This document shows, in pieces, positions 18,674 to 29,800 of a stretch of DNA of 64,000 nucleotides. The position numbers and the translations under genes are program-made. The stretch lies in assembly GCA_040905705.1 (NCBI GenBank), contig JBBDQZ010000064.1:15777-79776 (forward strand), given 5' to 3'. This stretch comes from JBBDQZ01 sp040905705. GTDB taxonomy: Bacteria; Bacteroidota; Rhodothermia; Balneolales; Natronogracilivirgulaceae. A model generated the notes under the pieces. It was not told the DNA's origin and ran no database searches. It saw nothing but the letters and a program-made list of their open reading frames with translations. Positions within the stretch are counted from its first letter, which is position 1. The number at the start of each line of letters is the position of its first letter.

Positions 18674-21600
18674 TTAGAAATCAAAATCAAACAGCAATCC
18701 GAAATGAAACATCACCTGATTTCCATAGGAGACCCGGCCACTCGGCGTCTCGGTGATAAACGCATCAGGCAACTGTAAATCATATGCATTAAAACCATAT
18801 GCACCACTAATAAAGAAACTGGTTGGAAACAGGTAGTAAGAATTCATACCGATTCGCAGCTCTGCCCCCACTCCGGTTTTGATGTTTTTGTCTATGCCCA
18901 GCGGGCCGCCCCATCCGTTACCGGCCTCGGAAAAAAGCCTCAGGAAGATCTTGTCCAGGGTAATACGGCCCATTTGCCGGTATATATCAGTTTTCAATGG
19001 AATAAACCAGGAAAATTGTGAAAAGGCCGTGGTACTTCCTCCCAGGGCAAAATAAGGGTAGCTGCGCATGCCGGTCATTCCGCCAATATAATCAAGGTAG
19101 AAAAATTCATCGGGACTGTCCAGATAGCTGAAAAACCGGGAACGCAGTCGGAATCTCAGATTCCGTATATCAAATCCCCAACCCATATCCAATTCAAAAG
19201 AATGATTGTTGAACTCATTATAGACAGGAACCAATGTGCCGTTGCGAATATCATAGGAGTCCAGAAGTTCGCTCGGTTCAAATTTGTAGCGGACCAATCC
19301 ACGCAGGCCGATCGGTGCGATATCACCATGCCGGTCAGGAGAGGCAAGGTTGAAAATATAGGCAGAAGTCCAGGTTGAACCCACAAAATACCGGGATGTA
19401 GATCCCGGTATTTCCTGTTGAAATTCACGAGAGAAGAATGATGTGGTCGAGACACGGTAAGGACTATAAGAATAGCCCAGTTCTACCAGGCTCCAACGAT
19501 TCATTTTACTGACCAGGTTTACTTCAACCTGCCACATATCATAGGCGATATCGATGGAGGTGGTGTCGGGCAGACATGCCGAACAGGAAAATTCTTCTAT
19601 TTGGAGACCTTCCCGGACATTTCGATGAATATTAAAAAAAGCTAAGGAAACAGTGGGAGACCAATGTCTTTCGATAAACGGTAACCCGGCATATTCAACT
19701 TCAAGAAAAAGATCACGGTCCAGATTGACGAGCCGGCCAGGGTTGAAAAAATTGCTTAGGCCGTTACTTGAGCGCGACCCGGGCCCAAATAATGCTCCTC
19801 CGAAGATGGTGAACTGATCACGCATTTCCCGTGATGCAAAATAGGTGCCTATTTTTACATCACGCCAGAGATTACGGCCCAGTGCGGCAATACTACCTTG
19901 TGATATCAACGTTCTGTTACTGCCGCGCAGGTGTGAGTAATTGTCAAACCGGATGACCGGATAGAACTGAAAGGATGTAAATTGGTCTTCATAGCTGTAA
20001 ACCTGGCGTCCGGCCGGAGAACCCCTGACTGGAATGCTGTATCGGTATATTCCTGTATCGGCTACTGCTTTGGCTTCCGGTGTAAGCGAAGCGATATCAG
20101 AATCGTCAAAATGATTCAGGGACCGGATTGACCCGGGTGGTGCCGGATCAACGGATGGCTTGATCCGGGGAGGAAGAAGGGTCATTGTGGAATCGGGGTT
20201 TTTATTACTCAATAGTAAATCAGGGTCTCCGGTTGCTTGTCGATGGATGATTGGAAATTCTGTTTCCGTCAGATCAAGAAGTGCAATTTTGTAACCGTCG
20301 GACACAAATTCGGAATAGAGTAAATGATCATTTGACGGATGGGGCGACGGCATAAAGGCACCTCCAACGGTACGGGTTACCTGTTCAATATATCCGGTTT
20401 GTAATGACATACGGTATATATCAAATACTCCATCGATATCGGCGCTATAGTAGAGCCACTGCCCGTCAGAACTGACCGCCGCATCGCGGTAATCGATGAT
20501 GGGATCCATCAGTATTGGTTTCAACCGGAAGTGATCTCCGTTCGGCAAAGTGCTGTTTTCCGGATGGCCACTACCATCTATCGGGGAGCTGTCGCTATTA
20601 CCCGGTGTTACTGTATGGCGGTTCACTTTCACCGTTGTGATATGATCATCCGCACTCAGGTTTTCTATTGACTTGTCATCTGAGAGGGTGACATGGAAAA
20701 TGCCCCGGTGTGAGATATCGGCGTAAGCCAGATAAATTGATTTACCATCGGGATGCCACACCGGCCGGTACACCTGTTCTCCTCCTTTGAAATCGGTAAC
20801 CCGGATGAGTTCCTCCGTCTCAAGGTGATACAAGTACAGATTGACAGAGCCGTCTTCAATTTTTCCTGCGGCAATCATTTTTCCACCGGGACTCCAGGCC
20901 GGATCCTGAAGCCGCTGGCTGTCGGTCAGTTTTTTGCTCTTTTGCGATTGCAGATCCAGGATGTATAAATCGCGATATTGTTCTCCATATTTATTGATTC
21001 GGGCCCGGCTGTAGACGATTCTTTTGCCATCGGGCGCGAAACTGAACGAGGTCTCCGGACGCTGCAGGATTGAGGACGGCAGGGGGTTTTCCAGTGTATA
21101 ATCCTCATCACGCTCGATATCCTTCAGGTAAAGCGTTAAGGCCGCACCATCAGAATTTTTATTTGAGAGATAAGCGATTTGCCGGCCTTGAGGGTCGAAC
21201 GTGGGATAAAAATTAAAAAAGCCGGATGGTTCAATCCAGGTACGGTTTTCCGGATCACGCACTCGCTCATTGGCGAAACGGGTATATTGATCGGTAAGAT
21301 GCGCGATCCAGTCGTCGAAAACTACCTGACCGTCCACTCCGGTACCGATTTGGATCGCTTTCCTCGCGTCATGGATTCCGCTGTGGCTAAAAGCCCGCGT
21401 AATATCGACAATGGCCTCTTCCCCAAAATGGCCGGCCATATATCGGATAAAAGCAAAACCCTGATTGTAAGTCAACTCACGTTCCAGAGAAGTTTTAGAG
21501 CTGAACGTACCCATTTGTTGAAGGCTTAGATAACTTCTGTCAAGAATTCGTGTTCGAAGTAACATATCGCGGTGGCTGTCCCAGTCATCATAATAGATCT

Positions 21601-22288
21601 CCTGGTGCATGTATTGAGCTGTACCTTCAGCCATCCAGGCCGGCATGCTGATACCTGAAAATGGATAGGAAATAATTCCCTTGGGAAAGCCGTAAAGAAC
21701 GTCCGGCCGGCGGACATCTTCATATGAAAGCCATTGCAAATAGGTTGCCGGGTGGCGGCGGCTGCGTTTCATGGATGCCTGTAGCTGCACGATATGGGTA
21801 AATTCATGAGTGATCACATTTCGCAGCCAGTTATGGGTGCCGCGAAGCGGGGAGTCGAGGGCCGGTAACCAGATTTCGATTTTGTTGTCGTAAAAAAAAG
21901 CGGCACCGTTGGAATAATCGAGGCGGTCGATCAGTAGTATACTTATTTTATGATCCGGTTCATGGTCGTACAATTCGGTGATCGGATCATAGACTTCTTC
22001 GGCAATTCGGGAGATGACTTGTGCCGGGCGGCTGTTTCCTTCCTGGAAGTGTACGAAAAAATGATCACTTTCAATGGTGTACCAATCAAGGTGATTCTGG
22101 GGGTAGTCATAAAATGCAGGATTCCTCTGGGCAAAAGTGTCGGCTGTCGTAATTCCGATGGCCGCAACAACAAGCGTGACCGTTATGGCAAGTTGTGCAA
22201 GAAGCCTGAGTACCGAAAACCTGACAGCCCACCGCAGTGACTTTGTTTTCAATGTCAAAAAGCATATATGTCTGTGCATAAAATCCAT
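18674..22288 (-). CDS. Peptidase-MA-like / beta-propeller (PD40) / outer-membrane barrel protein
   Basis: A 1204-residue exported protein with three parts. After a signal peptide (about 1-53) comes a zinc-metallopeptidase-like domain with HEFTH at 161-165 and a downstream glutamate in WMAEGTAQY (E221), the peptidase-MA arrangement. The middle (about 340-720) has repeated TolB/WD40-like units such as SFAPDGKRIVYSRA and SPGGKMIAAG. The final 450 residues are rich in alternating aromatic strands and end in FDFDF, an outer-membrane beta-barrel ending. It probably works at the cell surface, with the propeller and peptidase exposed. It is the fourth gene of the porU-led run; its substrate is unknown. 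Confidence 0.8.
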   Translation of the reverse strand: MDFMHRHICFLTLKTKSLRWAVRFSVLRLLAQLAITVTLVVAAIGITTADTFAQRNPAFYDYPQNHLDWYTIESDHFFVHFQEGNSRPAQVISRIAEEVYDPITELYDHEPDHKISILLIDRLDYSNGAAFFYDNKIEIWLPALDSPLRGTHNWLRNVITHEFTHIVQLQASMKRSRRHPATYLQWLSYEDVRRPDVLYGFPKGIISYPFSGISMPAWMAEGTAQYMHQEIYYDDWDSHRDMLLRTRILDRSYLSLQQMGTFSSKTSLERELTYNQGFAFIRYMAGHFGEEAIVDITRAFSHSGIHDARKAIQIGTGVDGQVVFDDWIAHLTDQYTRFANERVRDPENRTWIEPSGFFNFYPTFDPQGRQIAYLSNKNSDGAALTLYLKDIERDEDYTLENPLPSSILQRPETSFSFAPDGKRIVYSRARINKYGEQYRDLYILDLQSQKSKKLTDSQRLQDPAWSPGGKMIAAGKIEDGSVNLYLYHLETEELIRVTDFKGGEQVYRPVWHPDGKSIYLAYADISHRGIFHVTLSDDKSIENLSADDHITTVKVNRHTVTPGNSDSSPIDGSGHPENSTLPNGDHFRLKPILMDPIIDYRDAAVSSDGQWLYYSADIDGVFDIYRMSLQTGYIEQVTRTVGGAFMPSPHPSNDHLLYSEFVSDGYKIALLDLTETEFPIIHRQATGDPDLLLSNKNPDSTMTLLPPRIKPSVDPAPPGSIRSLNHFDDSDIASLTPEAKAVADTGIYRYSIPVRGSPAGRQVYSYEDQFTSFQFYPVIRFDNYSHLRGSNRTLISQGSIAALGRNLWRDVKIGTYFASREMRDQFTIFGGALFGPGSRSSNGLSNFFNPGRLVNLDRDLFLEVEYAGLPFIERHWSPTVSLAFFNIHRNVREGLQIEEFSCSACLPDTTSIDIAYDMWQVEVNLVSKMNRWSLVELGYSYSPYRVSTTSFFSREFQQEIPGSTSRYFVGSTWTSAYIFNLASPDRHGDIAPIGLRGLVRYKFEPSELLDSYDIRNGTLVPVYNEFNNHSFELDMGWGFDIRNLRFRLRSRFFSYLDSPDEFFYLDYIGGMTGMRSYPYFALGGSTTAFSQFSWFIPLKTDIYRQMGRITLDKIFLRLFSEAGNGWGGPLGIDKNIKTGVGAELRIGMNSYYLFPTSFFISGAYGFNAYDLQLPDAFITETPSGRVSYGNQVMFHFGLLFDFDF

Positions 22289-22328
22289 GAAAAAAGTACC
22301 GGAATAATCTGCATTATCTTAATGCATG

Positions 22329-25300
22329 TCAGTGGGTGATAACAATCTTGATCAATTTTGTTTCCGAGTTTTGACCGTTGTCTACACGTATTCGTCCGAA
22401 ATAGATACCGTTACCCCAGGAGGATGTATTCAGACGCATTTCTTCCGGATACCTCCCCTGTGATTCGGTTTGTTTCTCCAATACAATGGCACCACCCGGG
22501 TTAATTACCGTGAGATCGACACGAGCCGGCTCGGAAGTTTCATATCGAATGAACGTATGGTCATCCGCCGGATTGGGCCAGTTGTAAGTTTCCTGTTCAT
22601 TCAATATGCCGAAATCGACGCGAAGTTGTTCGTCCCGATCCATATTGAAGCCTGCTTTGTTGTTGTTTTGTGGCCCGTATGTACGTCCCCAGGCGATTTC
22701 ACCCGACTCTAACAGCTCCCAGGCGCGAACAATACCTCCCGGAGAAATGGCGAACAGATGGCCTTCCTCTATGAGTAATGGCAACGGTATCAGTTCTCCA
22801 GAATCGGATAAAGAGCCGACCATCAGCGGGAATCCGTCAATGGGATCCAGATACCGGTTGTAAGCATGGACCATCATGGTAAGACTGTCTTTGACAGCTG
22901 TGAGCAATTCAAGATGACCGTCACCGGTTATATCGGCAAGTAACGGGGCGCCGATAAATCTGTTTCCTGACGGTGCATGAAGCGGAAAATAGTCGATCAT
23001 CCCGCCATCCCGGTTAAAACCATAAATGGCATTGCCGGAATCGGTGATCAGGATTTCAAGTGTGTTGTCACCGGTCCAGTCACCAAAGGAAGGCCAGGAT
23101 AAATTGTTGCCTTCAAAAACGGGCATGGGCCTCCAGTCATTGCGGCTTGAACGATCAATAAGCATGAACCGGTTATCGGTTAATATAAAAAATGAAGGGC
23201 CGGTGTTACCGCCAAACCTCAGGTTTCCTGTGTACTTTCGATGTGATTTGCGTTGATTTTCATCTAAATCGTAGTGATAGGATCCGTCCGAAAGTTCAAA
23301 ACGGTCATCTTCGATAAAACCCGTAATTCCGTCGACCTCCCCACTCGATTGATACTTTCCATTTCGTTCAGTCAACAGGGTCCCATCGGTCTCGATCCGG
23401 ATGGGGGTCTGATCAAGCTGAATGATGTTGCCATTTTCCATACTAACCAGTCCTGGCCCGACCGGCTGGTTGTCTGATTGCCATTGTCGAATCCACTCAC
23501 TATTATTATAGCTCCAGGAAATAATATTCTGTTTGTCGGTTTCGCCTGATGACCGAAATTGCCCGGCTGTGACAATACCGTTATGAATCAGCGGTGAAGA
23601 AGGCGATGGATGATCGATAAACGCATAATCTTCTTCACGACGATTCAGGGGGATGCTATAGAAGCCCTCCATGGTGGGCACAAGCAACAGCCGGTCATCC
23701 GGAAAACTCTGAATTAATGGATCACCATGTCGATTGGCTGGGTTCTGATGGAATCGGGTTATACGGTTTTCAGGGCTGTTCTGCAGGGAAACAATTTCCG
23801 GGCTTACGGGGAACGAAGTGGCTTCAGCATGATACCCTGCCAATTCGGACAAACGAGGGAAAGGGGGATCCACGGGTCGGACCAGCTTGCCGGAAGTGGA
23901 GCGGGCAAAAAACCATGCATCCGGGTGATTGTCTGAAAAATCATAAAATTCAAAAAAAGAAGGGCTTCCGGTATTGCTTTCGTTGGAAGGACGGGTGTTC
24001 GGCCCAAACCGGTTGCCGTTTTCCTGATATATGACAACACTGTCACCAGTGGCGGTAATCACGGTAAAATCATTTTCGGACCACCAAAAATCAAAGGCAT
24101 GGCCATTGTTAAAGCGGTCCTGGCCCATGCCGGGAGCACGACCTATATCCCGTGCTCCGTCAGCTTCTACCAACCGGACACCACGGCGATCACTGTTGGC
24201 ATTTACTTTGTTGTCTTCTATGGAGTTACGAATAACAGCCTCATCTATGTGCCAGATCAATATTCCCCCGTTCAGGTATCGGTCATCCCCGGTACCGGTT
24301 TCGCCGTCTGCACCGACATCCAATCCGCCAGGCAGACTCCAGTCGAAATTACTGACATTGACAATTACTCCAGGCTTAAGAATCTCATCGTACTCCGAAG
24401 CATTAAACGGATTAAACCGGAGATCATCCGGAGCGATGGATTTCGTCACCAATTGTTGCTCAGGGGTTCTGATAGTGATTTCCAGTGGATCAGTGTCGGG
24501 ATTATCGGTTGGATTGCGATGTCTGTTTTCTATCAGATAGTATTCGTCATCAGATATGGCATGGCGTGCGATGCTGTTGGGTTGGCGCTTTGAGACGGCC
24601 GGAAGCGGTATCGAATCACCCGAGTCAAGGGTAATGTCGAATGGCTGCTGCCATCCAAGATGCATCTTTTCCCATGCGGACGGTTCCGGAGGAAACAGGC
24701 CAAGGTAGGAAAATATGGAAGCACCGTCCATCAGTCCGAACCGTCCAATTGCAGAAGAACCGGTTTCGGTATTGAAGAGGTCGGGCAGTCCAAGAAAACT
24801 TCCTATGTTGGCTGCAAGCAGGCCGTTGATGGACAACTGGAGCACATATTCGGCTCCTGTGAAATCTTCTCCAACTCTGGATTGTGTCTGAGGCAAAATA
24901 GTGGTATTGGTTGCACGAATGTTTGTATCACCGATATCAAAGCCTTCAAAATCGTTGAGTTCAAGCAGGCGCTGCAGGGCATGGGTACCGAGATAAACAG
25001 AGGGAATATCCTGTGGTGTTTTCTTTAGTGTCGTACCCAGAAGTTCGATGTTCCGCCCGGATCCGGCATGAAAGACTATGAACAGGGTTCGTTCCTGCTC
25101 ATATCCCGATAAATCGGGCAGATCGGCATCCCGTACTTTTGACCAGGCATCCCGGGCAAGATGGGCCAGTTTATAATTTTCATCATCGTTTTCGCCTATC
25201 GGGGAATAGGTACTCATAGGCTCATCGAGCTGTATGACATCCTGCAGGACCTGGTATTCGATAGTAAGCCTGCCGCCGGAAACGGAGTGGAAATAGTTTT

Positions 25301-25625
25301 TTGCAAATTCAAGGTGAGCTTCGAAGTAACTTTGGTCGTGGGGCAGGGGGTCGATCACAATTTCATCATCATCTCGCTTGAGGAATGGCAGGTCGAATGT
25401 GCCGTTACCGGTCGTAAAGCGGTTTTCTTCTTCTCTGAATTCAGCCATAACAGCAAGGATGCGAATAGTTCCCAACGATCTTTGTTCATTCAATGCTTCC
25501 AGGGAGGAATAAAACGGAGCGGGGGAGATGGAATCCGTTGGTGGTATCGCCTTCGCTGTTAAAGTGAGCAACAGAAAGACCATCGGAATCAATGCATTCC
25601 TGCTACTCTTCAGAAGATGCAGCAT
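22329..25625 (-). CDS. T9SS-sorted M6-like protein with lost zinc motif
   Basis: A 1098-residue secreted protein: signal peptide, an M6/immune-inhibitor-A-like domain (about 50-420), a region with repeated ITDSGNAIYGF and ADITGDGHLELL units like FG-GAP repeats, and a C-terminal T9SS type A sorting domain (about 1010-1098, with NWPNPADD near its start and IYFGRIRVDNGQ). M6 proteases normally have HExxH just before GLPDLY; here the aligned positions 272-276 read ANIGS, followed by FLGLPDLF, so the zinc site is gone. It is probably a catalytically dead surface or structural protein. The gene follows porV by 38 bp. Confidence 0.78.
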   Translation of the reverse strand: MLHLLKSSRNALIPMVFLLLTLTAKAIPPTDSISPAPFYSSLEALNEQRSLGTIRILAVMAEFREEENRFTTGNGTFDLPFLKRDDDEIVIDPLPHDQSYFEAHLEFAKNYFHSVSGGRLTIEYQVLQDVIQLDEPMSTYSPIGENDDENYKLAHLARDAWSKVRDADLPDLSGYEQERTLFIVFHAGSGRNIELLGTTLKKTPQDIPSVYLGTHALQRLLELNDFEGFDIGDTNIRATNTTILPQTQSRVGEDFTGAEYVLQLSINGLLAANIGSFLGLPDLFNTETGSSAIGRFGLMDGASIFSYLGLFPPEPSAWEKMHLGWQQPFDITLDSGDSIPLPAVSKRQPNSIARHAISDDEYYLIENRHRNPTDNPDTDPLEITIRTPEQQLVTKSIAPDDLRFNPFNASEYDEILKPGVIVNVSNFDWSLPGGLDVGADGETGTGDDRYLNGGILIWHIDEAVIRNSIEDNKVNANSDRRGVRLVEADGARDIGRAPGMGQDRFNNGHAFDFWWSENDFTVITATGDSVVIYQENGNRFGPNTRPSNESNTGSPSFFEFYDFSDNHPDAWFFARSTSGKLVRPVDPPFPRLSELAGYHAEATSFPVSPEIVSLQNSPENRITRFHQNPANRHGDPLIQSFPDDRLLLVPTMEGFYSIPLNRREEDYAFIDHPSPSSPLIHNGIVTAGQFRSSGETDKQNIISWSYNNSEWIRQWQSDNQPVGPGLVSMENGNIIQLDQTPIRIETDGTLLTERNGKYQSSGEVDGITGFIEDDRFELSDGSYHYDLDENQRKSHRKYTGNLRFGGNTGPSFFILTDNRFMLIDRSSRNDWRPMPVFEGNNLSWPSFGDWTGDNTLEILITDSGNAIYGFNRDGGMIDYFPLHAPSGNRFIGAPLLADITGDGHLELLTAVKDSLTMMVHAYNRYLDPIDGFPLMVGSLSDSGELIPLPLLIEEGHLFAISPGGIVRAWELLESGEIAWGRTYGPQNNNKAGFNMDRDEQLRVDFGILNEQETYNWPNPADDHTFIRYETSEPARVDLTVINPGGAIVLEKQTESQGRYPEEMRLNTSSWGNGIYFGRIRVDNGQNSETKLIKIVITH

Positions 25626-25663
25626 TCGGGTAAATGATATTGCTGAGTATGGTTCAGGAAGGA

Positions 25664-26773
25664 TTAAAATTTAAGTAAAGCTGTGAAGCGCAAGGTATTG
25701 GCCAGTGGATGATCTTCTTCAATAGTATAAATGTAACTGAAGTCGATTCCGAAAATATTATATCGCAAACCAGCTCCAAAAGTAATAAACTCCCGGGCGC
25801 CATTGTTTGGAGACTCGTAGAAGTACCCTGTTCTCAATGCGAAAAGATTGTTATACCAGTACTCCATACCAAGACCCAACATAATTTGTTCACTTAATGG
25901 AACTTCTACAGTTTCACTTCCATCATTACGAGTGTATGTATCCCAGGAATTGAAGATTGCCTCCAGAGTGCCCATGGCCCTTCCCTCTTCATCGTTTCGG
26001 GCCATAATCTTGGAAAAATCATTACTCAGGGTGAGGGTATTATAGCCTTCGAGGTCAAGATCCATTTTGTATGACCATCCCAGGCGCAAAAGTGTTGGAA
26101 TGGGATCTTTCTGTGCTTCATCGGTATATTGAATGGCGGGACCAATATTGGATAAATTGAATCCCGCATTTATTTGGGCGTCACGACCGGCAACGGTGAA
26201 AAAATTGGAGCGATAAAGCGTTGAAAGATCCAGACCTACACTGGTTCCATTACGGGCTTCCTGCTCACCGACAAGGGTGCCGGAGGGCACCAGGTTACTG
26301 AAAATGAATCGAATGCCGGTACCGATGGCAAAATTCTCATTCAGTTTAAAACCATAGGAAAGCCCGGAGGCTACTTCGTAACTGGAAAACTCTCCCAGTT
26401 CTCCACCATCAGCATCCGTTCGCGTCTGTTCTCCAAGATTCAGGAACGTGATATGCCCGCCGATGGCACCGATACCCTCAACATAATAACGCCCGGAAAC
26501 ATAGTCGTAGAACATGTCGACATTGAAATTCGGGAGCCAGTTGGCGTGTGTCAGACTAACTTCATGACCTTCCTGAAAAGCCAGCCCGGCAGGATTCCAG
26601 AAGATGGTTGTAGCGTTGTCGGCAAGAGCAACTCCGGCATTACCCATTCCGGCTGTTCGTGAATCAGGTTCGATTTGTAAAAAAGGTACCGCCGTAATAC
26701 CTACCTGGGCATAGGTATTAACTGTAGCTGCAAGTATAAGAACAGCAAAAGCTACTATGGAAGTGTATTTCAT
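25664..26773 (-). CDS. porV: Type IX secretion system protein PorV
   Basis: A 369-residue outer-membrane beta-barrel protein of the PorV/PorQ family. In studied species PorV shuttles cargo from the translocon to the PorU sortase. It has a signal peptide ending TYAQ, then the family opening VPFLQIEPDSRTAGMGNAGVALAD and the TTIFWNPAGLAF segment shared with FadL-type barrels, and it ends in LKF. I chose the ATG at 26773, where a regular signal peptide begins, over the in-frame one at 26785. It lies 58 bp after porU and before a T9SS cargo gene. Confidence 0.92.
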   Translation of the reverse strand: MKYTSIVAFAVLILAATVNTYAQVGITAVPFLQIEPDSRTAGMGNAGVALADNATTIFWNPAGLAFQEGHEVSLTHANWLPNFNVDMFYDYVSGRYYVEGIGAIGGHITFLNLGEQTRTDADGGELGEFSSYEVASGLSYGFKLNENFAIGTGIRFIFSNLVPSGTLVGEQEARNGTSVGLDLSTLYRSNFFTVAGRDAQINAGFNLSNIGPAIQYTDEAQKDPIPTLLRLGWSYKMDLDLEGYNTLTLSNDFSKIMARNDEEGRAMGTLEAIFNSWDTYTRNDGSETVEVPLSEQIMLGLGMEYWYNNLFALRTGYFYESPNNGAREFITFGAGLRYNIFGIDFSYIYTIEEDHPLANTLRFTALLKF

Positions 26774-26831
26774 TGTACTAATCATGATTAATAGGGCTCT
26801 TGTTTGAGAGTATTGTTAAATAACGTAAAAT

Positions 26832-29800
26832 TCATCGTAATATGACAAGTTTTTCTAACTCGTCTTTGGTTTGGCGTCCCTCGTCCGTCTCTGTTCTTAC
26901 CTGTACATGATATAAATAGGTTCCGGTTGCCAGGCGGTGATTGTCATTATCCCGCCCGAACCACTCAATCTGAACCTTGTTGCCGTTTGTAGGGTATTGT
27001 TTCTCCCTGATGGTAGCGACAGGGCTTCCGGTTAACGTATAAATCCGGATTATAATATCCATATCTCTGCCCGGTGGCTGGTTGTGTTCGAACACAAAAC
27101 GGGTAAAGTTATGCATGGGATTGGGATAGTTGAAAATATTTCTGATCTGTAATTCCTGACTGTCCAGAACCTGGAAGTTGATTTCAGATTCTCCCATGTT
27201 ATTAAAAACGTCCCATGCACGAACTCTGAGGCGGTAGTGGCCTTCTGATAGGTCATTGAGTGGATATTCGACTCTTCCACTGGAAAAATCATCCAGATTA
27301 CTCTGGTAGAATTCATTAAGCGCCAGCGTTCTGCGATTGGCGGGGTTGTCCCTGTCTTCGATGGTGGCAATAATTTCATGACCCACACCGGCACCGGTTG
27401 TATTGATTCCACTATGGTCTGACAAAAGGGTTATCAGTTTCGGGGAATCATTTACAATGCCTCCGTCAGTGAACAGTTCATCATTTAAGTAGATTTCAAT
27501 ATTCGGCCCGGATTGGTCGTTTTCGGCTTCCGGGTTTTGGCCACTTATACGAAAACTGGAGCTGGCGCCCACAGCGTCACTGTTTTGCGCGTGGGCATAA
27601 GCATGAATACGGCCAGGGTTTTGTGAGTAGGAAACATCTTTGGGAATGATAAACTCATTATGGAATCTTCCGTCGGATACAGATACTCGCCCGTTGAAAA
27701 GGGCATCGGTTTGAATAAAATAACCACAATCTTCCAGAAAGCAATTATCCGGAGTTGCCCATGTTCGGTCGGCCGGATATCTAATCAGTCGCTTGGCATC
27801 TAAAACACGTATACTTGCTTCTCCATTAAAAGAGGTGTTTACAGAATCGTTCGGAAAGCTTACATAACCGCTTATTGACACACGGTCCAATGCACGCAAA
27901 TCATATATCGAGTCGGATTGAATGGGATTGCCATCAAGATGAGTAATATTAATACGGGATTCGGGCAGTCCGATTTTCAATGCTGGATCGCCAAGGAGGA
28001 TGAACTTTCGGGCATTAAAATCGGAACCTACGGGCGTATTCTTGGTTTTGCGGAAAATGTCACCGAGCCGTTGTGGCCGTCCATCTTCGCCCCGACGGGT
28101 CATTTCACGTGTGAGTTCAATGTTCAAGCCGAAATTGAGTGTAGGGATGGATGTAGTAAATACCACCCTTGTAGTAGTAAAGCTGGCGATCAAGCCACCA
28201 TCGGGATGCAATATCATTTTTTCGGCTCCCGAGTTGTCCTCGGTATTGTCGAATCGGCCGAAATCGCAGGTGGCCGTGACCATGATGCTCAGGCGGTCCC
28301 GGTTATTCAGCCGGTTGATGTCATCCTCGGTAAAAAGCCGTTGATCGGTTAAGAATTGTTCCGATCCGTGCCCTGAAAAGTTAAGTACAAGTGTTCCGTC
28401 ATTAATTCGATTTACTATAGCCCGGGTTGCCTCGGGGACACGACGTCCGGCGCTGGTGTTTACATAGGGATAGGAAATCTGATAGATCTTTTCCAGCCGT
28501 ATACCGGAGTGGTCCAGGTTAATTTCATCAGAGGTTCCGTCGGCATTCAGGATATGGAGATCCCTGTCATTATTATCGCGCCCGGCTACATCGTCATCAG
28601 CGATGAAGGTAAACAGACTCTTCCAGTCTCCCCGGCTTCTGGGATCTTCATAGGACTGGATTTTATCAACCATCAATCGGGCTTCATCTGTATTTTGTAC
28701 GGGTAGCCGCCCGATTCCTATATCGAGCAAATCACGTGCACTCTCTATAGTTCTTGGCCAGGTCCCTTCATCGTCTCCCATAAACCCGAAAAAGTCATCA
28801 CTGCCATATGAGTTGATTCGGCTTATCGATTCTTCACTCTGATAGGTGAATACGATATTACGCTTGTTCGGATTTCTGATTACCTCTTTATAGTCATATG
28901 TAGTAGCACCAAATAATAGCAGATATTCAGGTTGGGCCCGGCCCGATTCAGCGCCCCGGTCGTAAAGAAATTTCACATAGTCTCGCAACGCTACAAAATC
29001 AGGAACCCCTCCATTAAACTCATTAAAAATTTGGGTTTGTGTGACAATGACCGGAGTCAGGCCATCTCGATTATTTCGGTAATCGGCCAGACGCCGGGCT
29101 TCGTCCATGAATTCCGATGCCGTGATAATTACATAGTCCGGATATGTTGACAGGTTTCGTAAATTCTGGTTGGGAACCAATGCTCCAGGCGGAGGGGGCC
29201 GAAATCTGCTGCTGCTGATGAAACGCCGATGTCTGTCTGAAAAATGGGTAACAGTGAAGTGATCGTCAGACGGGTTGACTTGAAGGCGGACCGGAGATAC
29301 AGGGTTTGTGATGTCAAGGACGACCGGCTCACTTTCAAAATTTTTCATCCGGTATCGTACAAGACTTCCATCGCCATCTTCAGGAGGATGGAACTTGAGT
29401 CTGTTGTTATTTGCCTGCAGTTCACGGTCTGCCCGGACACGAATCCAGTTGACCCATCCTCTCGCCGTGTTTTGAGGATTGTTGAATGTGGCATTAATTG
29501 TAATGATGTCGTTTTGTATGGAAAAACCTTCAATAGTATGTCGAAGTTCCTCTATTCTTGCGGATACACCAACGGATGAAGTGGTACTGGTGATTCTGCC
29601 AACCGGGAGGGCAGGCAGGCTGCTGCCATTGACCGTAAACAGAAACTGTGATTGCACCGTAGCCCGGGCGGCCATTGACAACCAAATTTCAACATCCGTA
29701 CCGGCTTGAAATCCGGCAAGTGTGTCGGTAAATATGGTTTGAGATGGTGAACTGACTACATCAAAAGGTTGTCCAAACCATTGAGTGCCGGAGCTTAATC

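Noticed and set aside
24031..24540. A 169-residue open frame on the plus strand
   Set aside because: It lies opposite the M6-like gene and has a low-complexity, Ser/Pro-rich translation without any motif.
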